A stretch of DNA of 64,000 bases. It comes from JAXDAY01 sp034679345. GTDB taxonomy: Bacteria > Eisenbacteria > RBG-16-71-46 > CAIMUX01 > VGJL01. Position 1 is the stretch's first letter. Each line of letters starts with the position of its first letter. A program made the position numbers and the translations under genes. Under the pieces are notes generated by a model. The model was not told where the DNA came from and made no database searches. It was given only the letters and a program-made list of their open reading frames with translations. Where the stretch lies: positions 1-64,000 of the forward strand of contig JAXDAY010000015.1 in assembly GCA_034679345.1 (NCBI GenBank). Direction: 5' to 3'. Of the stretch, positions 7,324-14,587 are shown one piece after another.

Positions 7324-7383
7324 GCCTCACCACTCATTGGACCGGACGTCGCTTCGCGGCGCGGGTTGATTCAGGTGTTGAAA
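7324..7383 (+). repeat. attC-like site 9
   Basis: 60 bp. R''-like GCCTCAC (7324-7330), apex GACGTCGCTTCGCGGCGCG similar to site 6, and R'-like GTTGAAA (7377-7383). Spacing and apex agree with the aadA-type site, but the inner arms are diverged. Confidence 0.65.
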
Positions 7384-7452
7384 TCCCCTAGCTCCGGCTC
7401 CTTGCCAACGAGAGGGTCCATCCGGCCGAGTTCACCCGGAGTCTTGTCACGA

Positions 7453-8073
7453 ATGCGTCATCGGCCCTGTCGCATTGAGCTTCTCGCAACTGCGCTTATC
7501 CTCGTAGGCTGCGCTCGGGACCCAGCATATGAACCGCGAAACGGAGACATCGTCTTTCAGACCTCGCGATCATCTCAAAGCCAGGCGATTCAACTGGCAA
7601 CGCAATCTCCATACAGCCACATGGGCATCGTCTTTGTCAGAGACGGCGACGCTCTGGTCTTCGAGGCGCTACAACCAGTGAGGTTGACGCCCCTGCGTTC
7701 CTGGATCGAGCGCGGCGAGCACGGACACTTTGTTGCCAAGCGTCTTCGGGACGCCGATTCGCGCCTAACCTCCGAGGCGATGCGGGGAATGCTCGCCGCC
7801 GGTGAACAGCTCTCGGGCAAGGACTACGATTTGTATTTCGAGTGGTCGGATGATCGCATCTACTGCTCTGAGCTCGTCTGGAAAGTGTTCGAGAGAGGCG
7901 CGGGGATTCGGCTGGGTGAGCCGCAAACCATTGCGGACTTAGATCTGACTCATCCCGCAGTCCAGGCGAAGCTCAAGGAGAGGTACGGCGATCAGATCCC
8001 GCTGCACGAGGTCGTGGTCTCGCCGGCCGCGATCTTCAACGCAACGGAACTGATCACAGTGTATGAGAATTGA
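7453..8073 (+). CDS. YiiX/YebB-like permuted NlpC/P60 lipoprotein
   Basis: 206 residues from ATG 7453. The N-terminus has a hydrophobic stretch ending in lipobox LVGC near residues 14-17, so a lipid-anchored periplasmic protein is likely. NGDIVFQTSRSSQSQAIQLA and SPYSHMGIVF (catalytic His) with RIYCSELVWKVFE (catalytic Cys) form the circularly permuted papain-like core of YiiX (DUF830) amidases. In this arrangement the His comes before the Cys. The likely activity is hydrolysis of an amide or ester bond in cell wall or lipid. Cassette gene. Confidence 0.8.
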   Translation: MRHRPCRIELLATALILVGCARDPAYEPRNGDIVFQTSRSSQSQAIQLATQSPYSHMGIVFVRDGDALVFEALQPVRLTPLRSWIERGEHGHFVAKRLRDADSRLTSEAMRGMLAAGEQLSGKDYDLYFEWSDDRIYCSELVWKVFERGAGIRLGEPQTIADLDLTHPAVQAKLKERYGDQIPLHEVVVSPAAIFNATELITVYEN

Positions 8074-8095
8074 GCGGCGCAGGATTTCGCCGAAC

Positions 8096-8153
8096 GGGCA
8101 ATCGCGGCGGATGGCCAGAAGCGCCGCGGCTCCGCTGAACGGCGGCATTCGAC
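8096..8153 (+). repeat. attC-like site 10 (weak)
   Basis: A GC-rich imperfect palindrome with arm cggcggatggcc, apex gcgccgcggctccgc and TGAACGGCGG, ending in ATTCGAC (8147-8153), two mismatches from GTTRRRY but close to the GTTCGAC box of site 6. It lies between two cassette genes. Confidence 0.45.
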
Positions 8154-8190
8154 GGACATGACGCAAGATATTCATCGGGAGACCTCCATC

Positions 8191-8829
8191 ATGGCCAAAG
8201 TCTTCGTGAACATCGGGCTGAGCCTTGACGGCTACATGGCGCCGGAAGGGATGACCATCGAGAACTGGGAGACGCCCGAGCACAAGAACTGGGTCGCCAA
8301 GTGGGGTGCGCTCATGGGCTGGGCCTTGAATCTCCAGTACTTCCGCGAGATTCTCAAGCTCGGAGAAGGTGGAGAGACCGGTCCGGTCAATGACTTGGCT
8401 CGCAGAACCATGGAGCGTGTCGGCGCCAACATCATGGGCAAGCGGATGTTCGACGCCGGCGAACGCAGTTGGCCGGAGGATGCTCCGTTTCACACTCCGG
8501 TATACGTTCTTACCCACGAGAAGCGCGAACCTTGGGTCCGCCCGGGCGGGACCACGTTCTACTTCGTTAACGACGGCCCGGAGAGTGCCCTCAAGCAGGC
8601 TCGGAAATCAGCGGGCGATCGCGATATTCGCATCGCCGGCGGTGCGGACGTGATCCAGCAATACATGAACCTTCATGTCATCGACGAACTGGAGATCGCC
8701 TTGGCGCCGGTGCTCTTCGGCGGCGGCAGACGCCTCTTTGAGAGCCTACGCGAACCGATCCCGAGGTTCCGGATCGACAGAGTGCTTGATACCCCGGCGG
8801 CAACGCACTTGCGATACGTGCGCGGCTAA
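8191..8829 (+). CDS. RibD C-terminal / DHFR-like reductase
   Basis: 212 residues from ATG 8191 (MAKVFVNIGLSLDGYMAPEG); an in-frame ATG at 8158 lies inside the recombination site. LDGYMAP is the family's N-terminal signature, GANIMGKRMFDAGERSWPED its second block, and DIRIAGGADVIQQYMNLHVIDELEIALAPVLFGGGRRLFE the nucleotide-binding and C-terminal blocks (GGaxviqqyl...d-l-l-i-PVllG-G-rLF). An NADPH-dependent reductase fold; substrate unknown. It is the last cassette: the following 8830-8863 has no clear attC and chromosomal genes then start. Confidence 0.88.
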   Translation: MAKVFVNIGLSLDGYMAPEGMTIENWETPEHKNWVAKWGALMGWALNLQYFREILKLGEGGETGPVNDLARRTMERVGANIMGKRMFDAGERSWPEDAPFHTPVYVLTHEKREPWVRPGGTTFYFVNDGPESALKQARKSAGDRDIRIAGGADVIQQYMNLHVIDELEIALAPVLFGGGRRLFESLREPIPRFRIDRVLDTPAATHLRYVRG

Positions 8830-8863
8830 AGGCGGCCTGACAAGAGGACGGCTTCGCAACCCG

Positions 8864-9607
8864 TCAGCGATACAGACCCTTGACCGATCCCCACGTCGTC
8901 GCCCGCGCCGGAACCGGAAGTCCGATGACCTCCCCGCTGTTGACGACGATGTTGTCCCAGGCGGCCAGGACATCTTGATGCGTGAACTGGTACGCGCTGA
9001 ACGCGGATACCTTGAAGGGAACCTCTTCCGTCGGCGCCGGGCCCGTATGGATCGGGACCCACTGGCCGGCGTCGTCGTAGTACGCGGTCTGCAGGGCCCC
9101 TGTCCTGACGAGCCGGAGGGTGCCGATCATGTCATCCGTCTCCGTGATGCCCTGCACGCCGTCGGCGAAGTCGGTCAGATACACTTCCATCCCTTCGTAG
9201 TAGTCGTTCTGTCCGAAGCTGATCCGCTCCACGCCGGGATAGTGGTAGAACCAGTTCTCATAGATGCCCATCGCCATGCGGATTCCATTCCTGTACGGCC
9301 AGGTGAGCAAACGGAAATCGACCTGCACGTCGAAGTCGCCGCGGAACATCCAGGTGCTCCTGAGAATGAAGCCGAAGTCGCCTCCGGAGGAGTAGCTGGG
9401 GAAGAAGATCTCGAGCTGGTTGTTGACCTCATCAAGCTGCGGACCGTTGCCGTACATCTCAACGATCCAGAGCGTGGGATCGATGCTGTTGTCGTTGAAG
9501 TCCTCGCGAAAGACCTCGGCGCGTGTGTGAGTCCCGAGCAGGAGAGCCGGGCCAACTGAGAGCACGAACAAACAGACGATCACACGATGAAACGAGTGGG
9601 GTAGCAT
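8864..9607 (-). CDS. Secreted LamG/concanavalin-like protein with WGS-type C-terminus
   Basis: 247 residues from ATG 9607 with GGAGG upstream on the minus strand. The N-terminus MLPHSFHRVIVCLFVLSVGP is a signal peptide. VFREDFNDNSIDPTLWIVE is the opening of a beta-sandwich of the concanavalin/LamG kind found in secreted sugar-binding and hydrolase proteins (edFndnsld...W). No catalytic ExDxxE is seen. The last residues are TTWGSVKGLYR, almost identical to the end of the unrelated protein at 59030-60523. It is therefore likely exported and perhaps surface-anchored. It is transcribed separately from the next upstream gene, with a promoter at 9736-9765. Confidence 0.6.
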   Translation of the reverse strand: MLPHSFHRVIVCLFVLSVGPALLLGTHTRAEVFREDFNDNSIDPTLWIVEMYGNGPQLDEVNNQLEIFFPSYSSGGDFGFILRSTWMFRGDFDVQVDFRLLTWPYRNGIRMAMGIYENWFYHYPGVERISFGQNDYYEGMEVYLTDFADGVQGITETDDMIGTLRLVRTGALQTAYYDDAGQWVPIHTGPAPTEEVPFKVSAFSAYQFTHQDVLAAWDNIVVNSGEVIGLPVPARATTWGSVKGLYR

Positions 9608-9735
9608 GCTTGCCTCCCTCGATCGAACAGCCCAGGTGTCTCCCCAGGGTCGCCGGACGGAGACGCGGCGGTGCAGCACGCTGCGGGGCGGGTCGGCGGG
9701 GGCGGCCTTGGAAGGCGATCTTTCCGACGGGCAGA

Positions 9736-9765
9736 ATTGTAGCGCGCGAGTGGCCTCCACTCCAA
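9736..9765 (-). promoter_or_regulatory. Predicted promoter for the secreted gene at 8864-9607
   Basis: On the minus strand TACAAT (9741-9736) is a good -10 box, 18 bases downstream of a weak TTGGAG -35 box (9765-9760). It lies about 130 bases before the start codon. Confidence 0.45.
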
Positions 9766-9790
9766 GGGGATTCGCGAGGAACCGCCGCGA

Positions 9791-12667
9791 TCATCGAATG
9801 TGCAGGATCTTCCGGACCACGGCCGCCTCCCCGCTCCACACACGCAGGAAATAGACGCCGCTCGACAGTTTGTTCGCGCCGCGCACGTCCCACTCCAACA
9901 TCTGGACGCCCGCATCGACCCGGCCAAGCGCTGTCTGATCCACCACGCGCCCGCTCGGGTCGATCAGCTCCGCCCGTAGACGCCCCGCCTGCGCCATCTC
10001 CAGCCGCATCTGGACCCGCTCCCTGAAGGGGTTCGGTCCAGCCCGGAGTCGCAGGGCGCTTCCGGCGAGCGGCTCGGGCGAGGAGACCCATGCCGGCCCT
10101 CCTGTGTCCTCCACCGACCAGATTTCGCGACCGTAGTCTTCGTTCTCCGCGGCGAAATAGAGCCGATTCCCCACGCTCGCGCGGTCCCCTACCCGCGAGG
10201 AGGATGGGCCAGGCGCAATCGGGTCACTCGCGTTGCTGAGATTCGTCCCGCTCGCGCGCCAGAGTTCGCGGCCGCTCGTCCCATCGTCCGCCGTGAAATA
10301 GACCGCCCCGAGGTGGTCGTCGAAGTCCCTCGGCAACGAGGAACCGGCGCCGGGGTTCACATCGAAGACGAGGGTGGGCGTCTCCCCATCGAGGGCCCAG
10401 ACCTCCCGGCCGGCCCCGGCGCCGTCGTCCGCGCTGAAGAAGAGGCGCGATCCGCAGAAGGCCAGCCGCCGAGGACTTCCGCTCCCGGGCCCGGGAACGA
10501 TCTCATCGAGAAGCTCCATGCCCGCCGGCGTCGCTCGGCAGATCTCCCGGCCAGTGGCCAGCGTGTGGGCGGTGCAGTACAGGTAGGGAAAGCCGTCGGT
10601 GAGATGGTCCGGCTCGGAGCCTGCCGCCCCCGGCCGCGCGTCCTCCACGAGATGGGTGCCTGCTTCGGTCCCGTCGGTCACCCAGAGTTCGCGCCCGGTG
10701 TTCGGTTCAGAGGCCGTGAAGAAGATCGCCTCGCCGACGGCAGTCAGAGCCTGCGGGCCGGAGCTGTCCGGACCCGGATTGATATCGAGGAGAATCTGCG
10801 TCAAATCGACGCCCGTGGACCGCCAGATCTCCTCCCCGTGATCCGTATCCTGGGCGACGAAGACAACGCTCGCATCGAATGGCGTGACGTCGCGCGGCGG
10901 GACCGCGCCGAACTCATGGACCAGGATCGCCGCGGGACTCGGCGGCGCGGTCAACCGATAGAGACCATAGTTGCCTTCCGGTGCAGTGAGCCCGACGAAG
11001 AACGCCTCCCCGTTCGCGACGACAAGCTCGGTGGGATCGCACCCCTCCGGACCGGGGATGACGTCGACCTGGTACAAGTCGGCGCCGTCGTAGGCGCCGA
11101 CTTCGAAGCCGGTCTCGCTCTGCCAGCCGGTGAAGTAGACAATGTCGCCGTCCACCGCGAACGTGGCGCCGGGCGGAGACTGCGACTCGCGGAAGCCCGT
11201 CTCATCCATCTCGATCGAGTTCTCGGGCGCCTGTAGGTCGTAGAGCCAAAGGTCGCGGCCGTACCAGTAGTGGTCCGCGATTGCGAGCAAGTCGTCGCCA
11301 TAGGCCGCGAGATCCTCGCAATTCGAGCCGCTCTCGGGATTCAGGTCGGCCGCCAGCGTGATCGTTCCGGCGGCGACATCCAGTCGACGTGGTTCATGTC
11401 CCACCTCGGTCCCATCGTCCGCGCCGAAGATCAGGTCGAACCCGGCGCTGATGAGTCCGCTCGCGTTGCTCCAACCGTTGTGGTTCACCTCGACGATTTC
11501 GGTGGTGCCGGAGGTCCCCTCCGTCCGCCAGAGCTGCGGCCCAACGTCGTCGAAGGCCGTGAAGAAGAGCACGCCATCGGCGACCGCGAGCTCCAGGACG
11601 AAACCGGATCCCGGACCGGGATAGCAGTCGTAGACGAACTGCGTCCCCGGCAAGGTTCCATCCGTCTTCCAAAGCTCGCTGCCGTGGACTCCGTCATCGG
11701 CCTGGAAATAGACCTCGCCGTTATATCCGTGGAAGCGGGCCGGATACGAGGAGCCGGTCGGGTTGATGTCGGCGATCGGTTGGACGACGCTGCCGTTGGT
11801 ACGGTAGAGCTCCGTGCCCTCCACCGCGGTCCTGGCCTGGAAGTACGCCCAAACGTCCACGGTCCTGAAGTCCGACGGAAAGGATCCGCTGGAGCCCAGC
11901 TCGAGGTCTCGCATCAAGTAGGTTCCGACCTCGGTTCCGTCCGATCTCCGCGGCTCATTCCCAGCCAGGTCGTCGGACGCTGCGAACACCACAACTCCCC
12001 CGACCTCCTCGAAGTGGTTCGGAGATGAGCTATCCGGGCCAGGATCGATGTCCTTGACCATCGTCGTCCCGATGACCGTCCCATCGGTCTTCCAGAGCTC
12101 CCGGCCGTGCTCTCCGTCATCCGCCCCAAAGAAGAGGTATCCCCCGGCGACGGCTCCGAGCCAGGGGTCGGAGTCGCCGGAGGGGTTGATGTCGATCAGG
12201 AGCCCGGTTCCCTCCGGGGTCCCGTCGCTGCTCCATAGCTCCATCCCATGGATGGAATCGGCGAACGCGAAGACGGCCAGCCCGTTCACGTCGTGGATGC
12301 TGACAGCGGATGCGGGGTCCGTTGCCGCGGCAAGCTCCAGGGCGTTGTTTCCGTCCACCACATAGAGGCGCGTGAGCCCGTCGGAGTACATCGGGTTGCC
12401 CCGGAAGAAGCATCGTCCTCCGACTTCGAAGGGCTGAGCGGACCCGTCCTTGAAAGGGGGCGCGTCGATCAAAGTCCAACCGGTGAACAGATCATCCTTG
12501 GCGATTCCGAAGTCAGGGCCGCTGACCGCGAAGAACATGTTGACTCCTGCGCGCACAGGACGCTTGAGCCCGCTGCCGGCAATGACCTGGTTGAAGAGCA
12601 GCTCCGGGCTTGCATGGGAAATCGATGCGGCCGCGACCAGAAGGACCGTGAGAAGGGTACGGACCAT
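9791..12667 (-). CDS. Secreted ELWxxDGT repeat protein with FlgD-like C-terminal tag
   Basis: 958 residues. MVRTLLTVLLVAAASISHAS is a signal peptide, with ribosome site GGAGGTG before the ATG. The bulk is about 14 repeats of roughly 50 residues built on GxELWKTDGTxxGT, VKDIxPGxxSS and FFxAxDxxHG. These are ELWxxDGT repeats, expected to form beta-propellers on exported proteins of Planctomycetes, myxobacteria and FCB-group bacteria. Residues near 860-958 form a FlgD-like Ig domain (PSGRVVDQTALGRVDAG, SGVYFLRVWSG) ending in ILHIR, a presumed C-terminal sorting signal. Probable large cell-surface or released protein; ligand unknown. Confidence 0.85.
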   Translation of the reverse strand: MVRTLLTVLLVAAASISHASPELLFNQVIAGSGLKRPVRAGVNMFFAVSGPDFGIAKDDLFTGWTLIDAPPFKDGSAQPFEVGGRCFFRGNPMYSDGLTRLYVVDGNNALELAAATDPASAVSIHDVNGLAVFAFADSIHGMELWSSDGTPEGTGLLIDINPSGDSDPWLGAVAGGYLFFGADDGEHGRELWKTDGTVIGTTMVKDIDPGPDSSSPNHFEEVGGVVVFAASDDLAGNEPRRSDGTEVGTYLMRDLELGSSGSFPSDFRTVDVWAYFQARTAVEGTELYRTNGSVVQPIADINPTGSSYPARFHGYNGEVYFQADDGVHGSELWKTDGTLPGTQFVYDCYPGPGSGFVLELAVADGVLFFTAFDDVGPQLWRTEGTSGTTEIVEVNHNGWSNASGLISAGFDLIFGADDGTEVGHEPRRLDVAAGTITLAADLNPESGSNCEDLAAYGDDLLAIADHYWYGRDLWLYDLQAPENSIEMDETGFRESQSPPGATFAVDGDIVYFTGWQSETGFEVGAYDGADLYQVDVIPGPEGCDPTELVVANGEAFFVGLTAPEGNYGLYRLTAPPSPAAILVHEFGAVPPRDVTPFDASVVFVAQDTDHGEEIWRSTGVDLTQILLDINPGPDSSGPQALTAVGEAIFFTASEPNTGRELWVTDGTEAGTHLVEDARPGAAGSEPDHLTDGFPYLYCTAHTLATGREICRATPAGMELLDEIVPGPGSGSPRRLAFCGSRLFFSADDGAGAGREVWALDGETPTLVFDVNPGAGSSLPRDFDDHLGAVYFTADDGTSGRELWRASGTNLSNASDPIAPGPSSSRVGDRASVGNRLYFAAENEDYGREIWSVEDTGGPAWVSSPEPLAGSALRLRAGPNPFRERVQMRLEMAQAGRLRAELIDPSGRVVDQTALGRVDAGVQMLEWDVRGANKLSSGVYFLRVWSGEAAVVRKILHIR

Positions 12668-12977
12668 GGATCACCTCCAGATTTCGCGACCCAATAGCGT
12701 AGCCGCAGAAAGGCGGAGATCCAAGGGCCGGAGGAGTCGGGGACCAGTGCGAGATCGAGGTGCTGCGTCGACAGGGATGGGACAAGTCGCGCGTCGAGAC
12801 GAGAATAGCCTCCTGACGCAGCGATTCCTCGCGCGACTCGAGAGCCTGGTCATGGCCGTCCCGATGACTCGAGATCTCAATCCCGATGCCACGTCGATGC
12901 AGAGCGCCTGATTATCGACGAGATTGCTGTGTTTCTTGAGGGGCCTCGACTCGCCGCACCCCGATCCGTCTCGAGAA
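12668..12977. other. Intergenic region, no gene seen
   Basis: 310 bases between two minus-strand genes. It must carry the promoter of the ELWxxDGT gene, but no convincing -35/-10 pair was found. Open frames here are short and have no signal or family features. Confidence 0.5.
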
Positions 12978-14408
12978 TCAGAAGTTGCGATTGAAGAGAG
13001 ACTCGGTCTCCAGCGCCCCCAGCGACGGGTCGAGCCATGTCTCGCGGGGGAGATCCATCCAGCGGTGGTTGAGCCTCCTTCGCGCGACGCGGTGGATGTT
13101 CAGCAGGTGCGGGACCGTGATGTTGTCGGTGGTGATGTTTCCCGCCCCCGCGCCGCAGCTCAAGGTGAGAGATGGATCGAGCGTATTGTACAAGCCGCCG
13201 ATCGCCCCCTGCGTGGTCGGTTGATTGACGACGATGCGACCCGCGTTCATCGTGCGGCCGAAATCCTCCACCACCCGTTCGTCGTTCGCGTAGAGCCCCA
13301 CCGTGTGACCGATCCCGCCCTGCTCGTTCAGTTTCATGCAGGCGGCCAGGGCATCGTCGTATCCGCCGACTGCGTAGTAGGCCAGGATTGGCGCGAGGAT
13401 CTCGTGCGAGAGAGGGTAGTCGCGTCCGATCCCACCCGGTTCGGCAATCAAGAGCCGCGTCTTCTCCGGGACGCCGAACCCGCATCGATCGGCGATCTCG
13501 CCGGCGGAACGCCCCACGACATCGGCGCGCATCGAGCGCGACGCGTTGTCGAAGGCGAGGGTGTCGAGCGCCTTCATCTCCGCTTCGTTGCAGAAATGAC
13601 AGCCGCGCTCCACTAGAGCCCGGCGGATCTTCGAGTCCATGTCGCGCGTGACGACGAGCGCCTGCTCGCTCGCGCAGACGGTCCCGTTGTCGAAGGTCTT
13701 CGAGTGAACGAGGTAGCGGGCAGCAAGGGCGAGATCGGCCGATCGGTCGATGAAGACCGGCACGTTGCCGGGTCCGACTCCGAGGGTCGGGGTTCCCGAC
13801 TCCTGAGCGAGACGGACGACCGAGCCCGTGCCCGTGGCAAGGATGAGGGCGAGCCGCCGGTGGCGCATCACCCGTTCCAGGATTTCCCTCTGCGGACGGG
13901 TCATGATCTGAATGGCGCCCGGCGGGGCCCCCGCCCCGACCGCGGCTTCCTCCAGGATCTTCACCGTTTCCCGGATGCAGCGCCGTGCGCCGCCGTGGGG
14001 GCTGAAGATCACGGGGTTTCGCGTCTTCATGCAGATCAGGATCTTGAAGATCGTCGTCGAGGTGGGATTCGTCACCGGAATCGTGGCGAGGATCGGGCCC
14101 TTGGGCTGAGCGATCTCGGTGATCCCGCGGATCGGGTCGTTCGCCACGACCCCCACCGTCTTGCGGTTCCTGATGTCGTCGTAGACCAAGAGGCTCGCCC
14201 AGGCGTTCTTCACGATCTTGTGCTCGAAGACCCCGATCCCGGTTTCGTCGAAAGCGATCTGCGCCAGGTAGATCCGCGATTGGTAGGCCGCCTCGAAGAC
14301 GGCGCGGACGATTCGATCGACCCGCTCCTGCGTGAATCCCCGGAACTGCTCGGCGGCCGCCCAAGCCTTTCCGACCAGCTCCTCCGCATACTGCTCGAAC
14401 GCGTCCAT
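12978..14408 (-). CDS. Acylating (CoA-dependent) aldehyde dehydrogenase
   Basis: 476 residues from ATG 14408; an in-frame ATG 30 bases upstream has a poorer ribosome site. The sequence follows the acetaldehyde dehydrogenase (acetylating) family, as in the N-terminal half of AdhE and in EutE. GPILATIPVTNPTSTTIFK (about 83-101) and FSPHGGARRC precede a nucleotide-binding region VGPGNVPVFID. The catalytic cysteine is in FDNGTVCASEQ, near residue 240. It converts acyl-CoA and NADH to aldehyde or the reverse. There is no alcohol dehydrogenase domain. It is divergently transcribed from the ligase-ACP-KBL operon, so the two may share regulation and an acyl intermediate (inference). Confidence 0.85.
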   Translation of the reverse strand: MDAFEQYAEELVGKAWAAAEQFRGFTQERVDRIVRAVFEAAYQSRIYLAQIAFDETGIGVFEHKIVKNAWASLLVYDDIRNRKTVGVVANDPIRGITEIAQPKGPILATIPVTNPTSTTIFKILICMKTRNPVIFSPHGGARRCIRETVKILEEAAVGAGAPPGAIQIMTRPQREILERVMRHRRLALILATGTGSVVRLAQESGTPTLGVGPGNVPVFIDRSADLALAARYLVHSKTFDNGTVCASEQALVVTRDMDSKIRRALVERGCHFCNEAEMKALDTLAFDNASRSMRADVVGRSAGEIADRCGFGVPEKTRLLIAEPGGIGRDYPLSHEILAPILAYYAVGGYDDALAACMKLNEQGGIGHTVGLYANDERVVEDFGRTMNAGRIVVNQPTTQGAIGGLYNTLDPSLTLSCGAGAGNITTDNITVPHLLNIHRVARRRLNHRWMDLPRETWLDPSLGALETESLFNRNF

Positions 14409-14587
14409 CGAACCCCCATCCTCTCGCGGCCGAACCATCCATCGAGCACGCTAATTCGTTGAGGCAGGCTATCATGGGCGGCGACGGCCCCTCAAGGCGG
14501 GCGCTTGTGCGCCGCGGCCCGGTGCTGGTAGTCTTTGGCGCATCAAGGGTTCCGCACCCTGGGTGGAAGGTGTGGGAGGGAGGCAAG

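Larger units (their letters stand above)
1..8830 (+). mobile_element. Integron gene-cassette array (no integrase inside the window)
   Basis: Thirteen short, functionally unrelated genes or gene remnants lie head to tail on the plus strand. Most are separated by 57-64 bp imperfect palindromes with the layout of attC sites: an RYYYAAC-like box, an inner arm such as TCCAGCGG, a GC-rich apex such as CGCTTCGCG, an opposite arm such as CCGCTGAAC, and a GTTRRRY-like box. After about 8,830 the palindromes stop, gene orientation becomes mixed and chromosomal secreted-protein genes begin. Cassettes normally read away from intI, so the integrase is expected left of base 1. Whether it exists, or this is an orphan attC cluster, cannot be seen. 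The encoded families (VOC, YCII, DUF1801, RibD-like reductase, TspO) are typical environmental cassette cargo. Confidence 0.8.

Noticed and set aside
8675..9559. 294-aa plus-strand open frame
   Set aside because: It spans the end of the reductase and runs antisense to the secreted beta-sandwich gene; composition typical of shadow frames.
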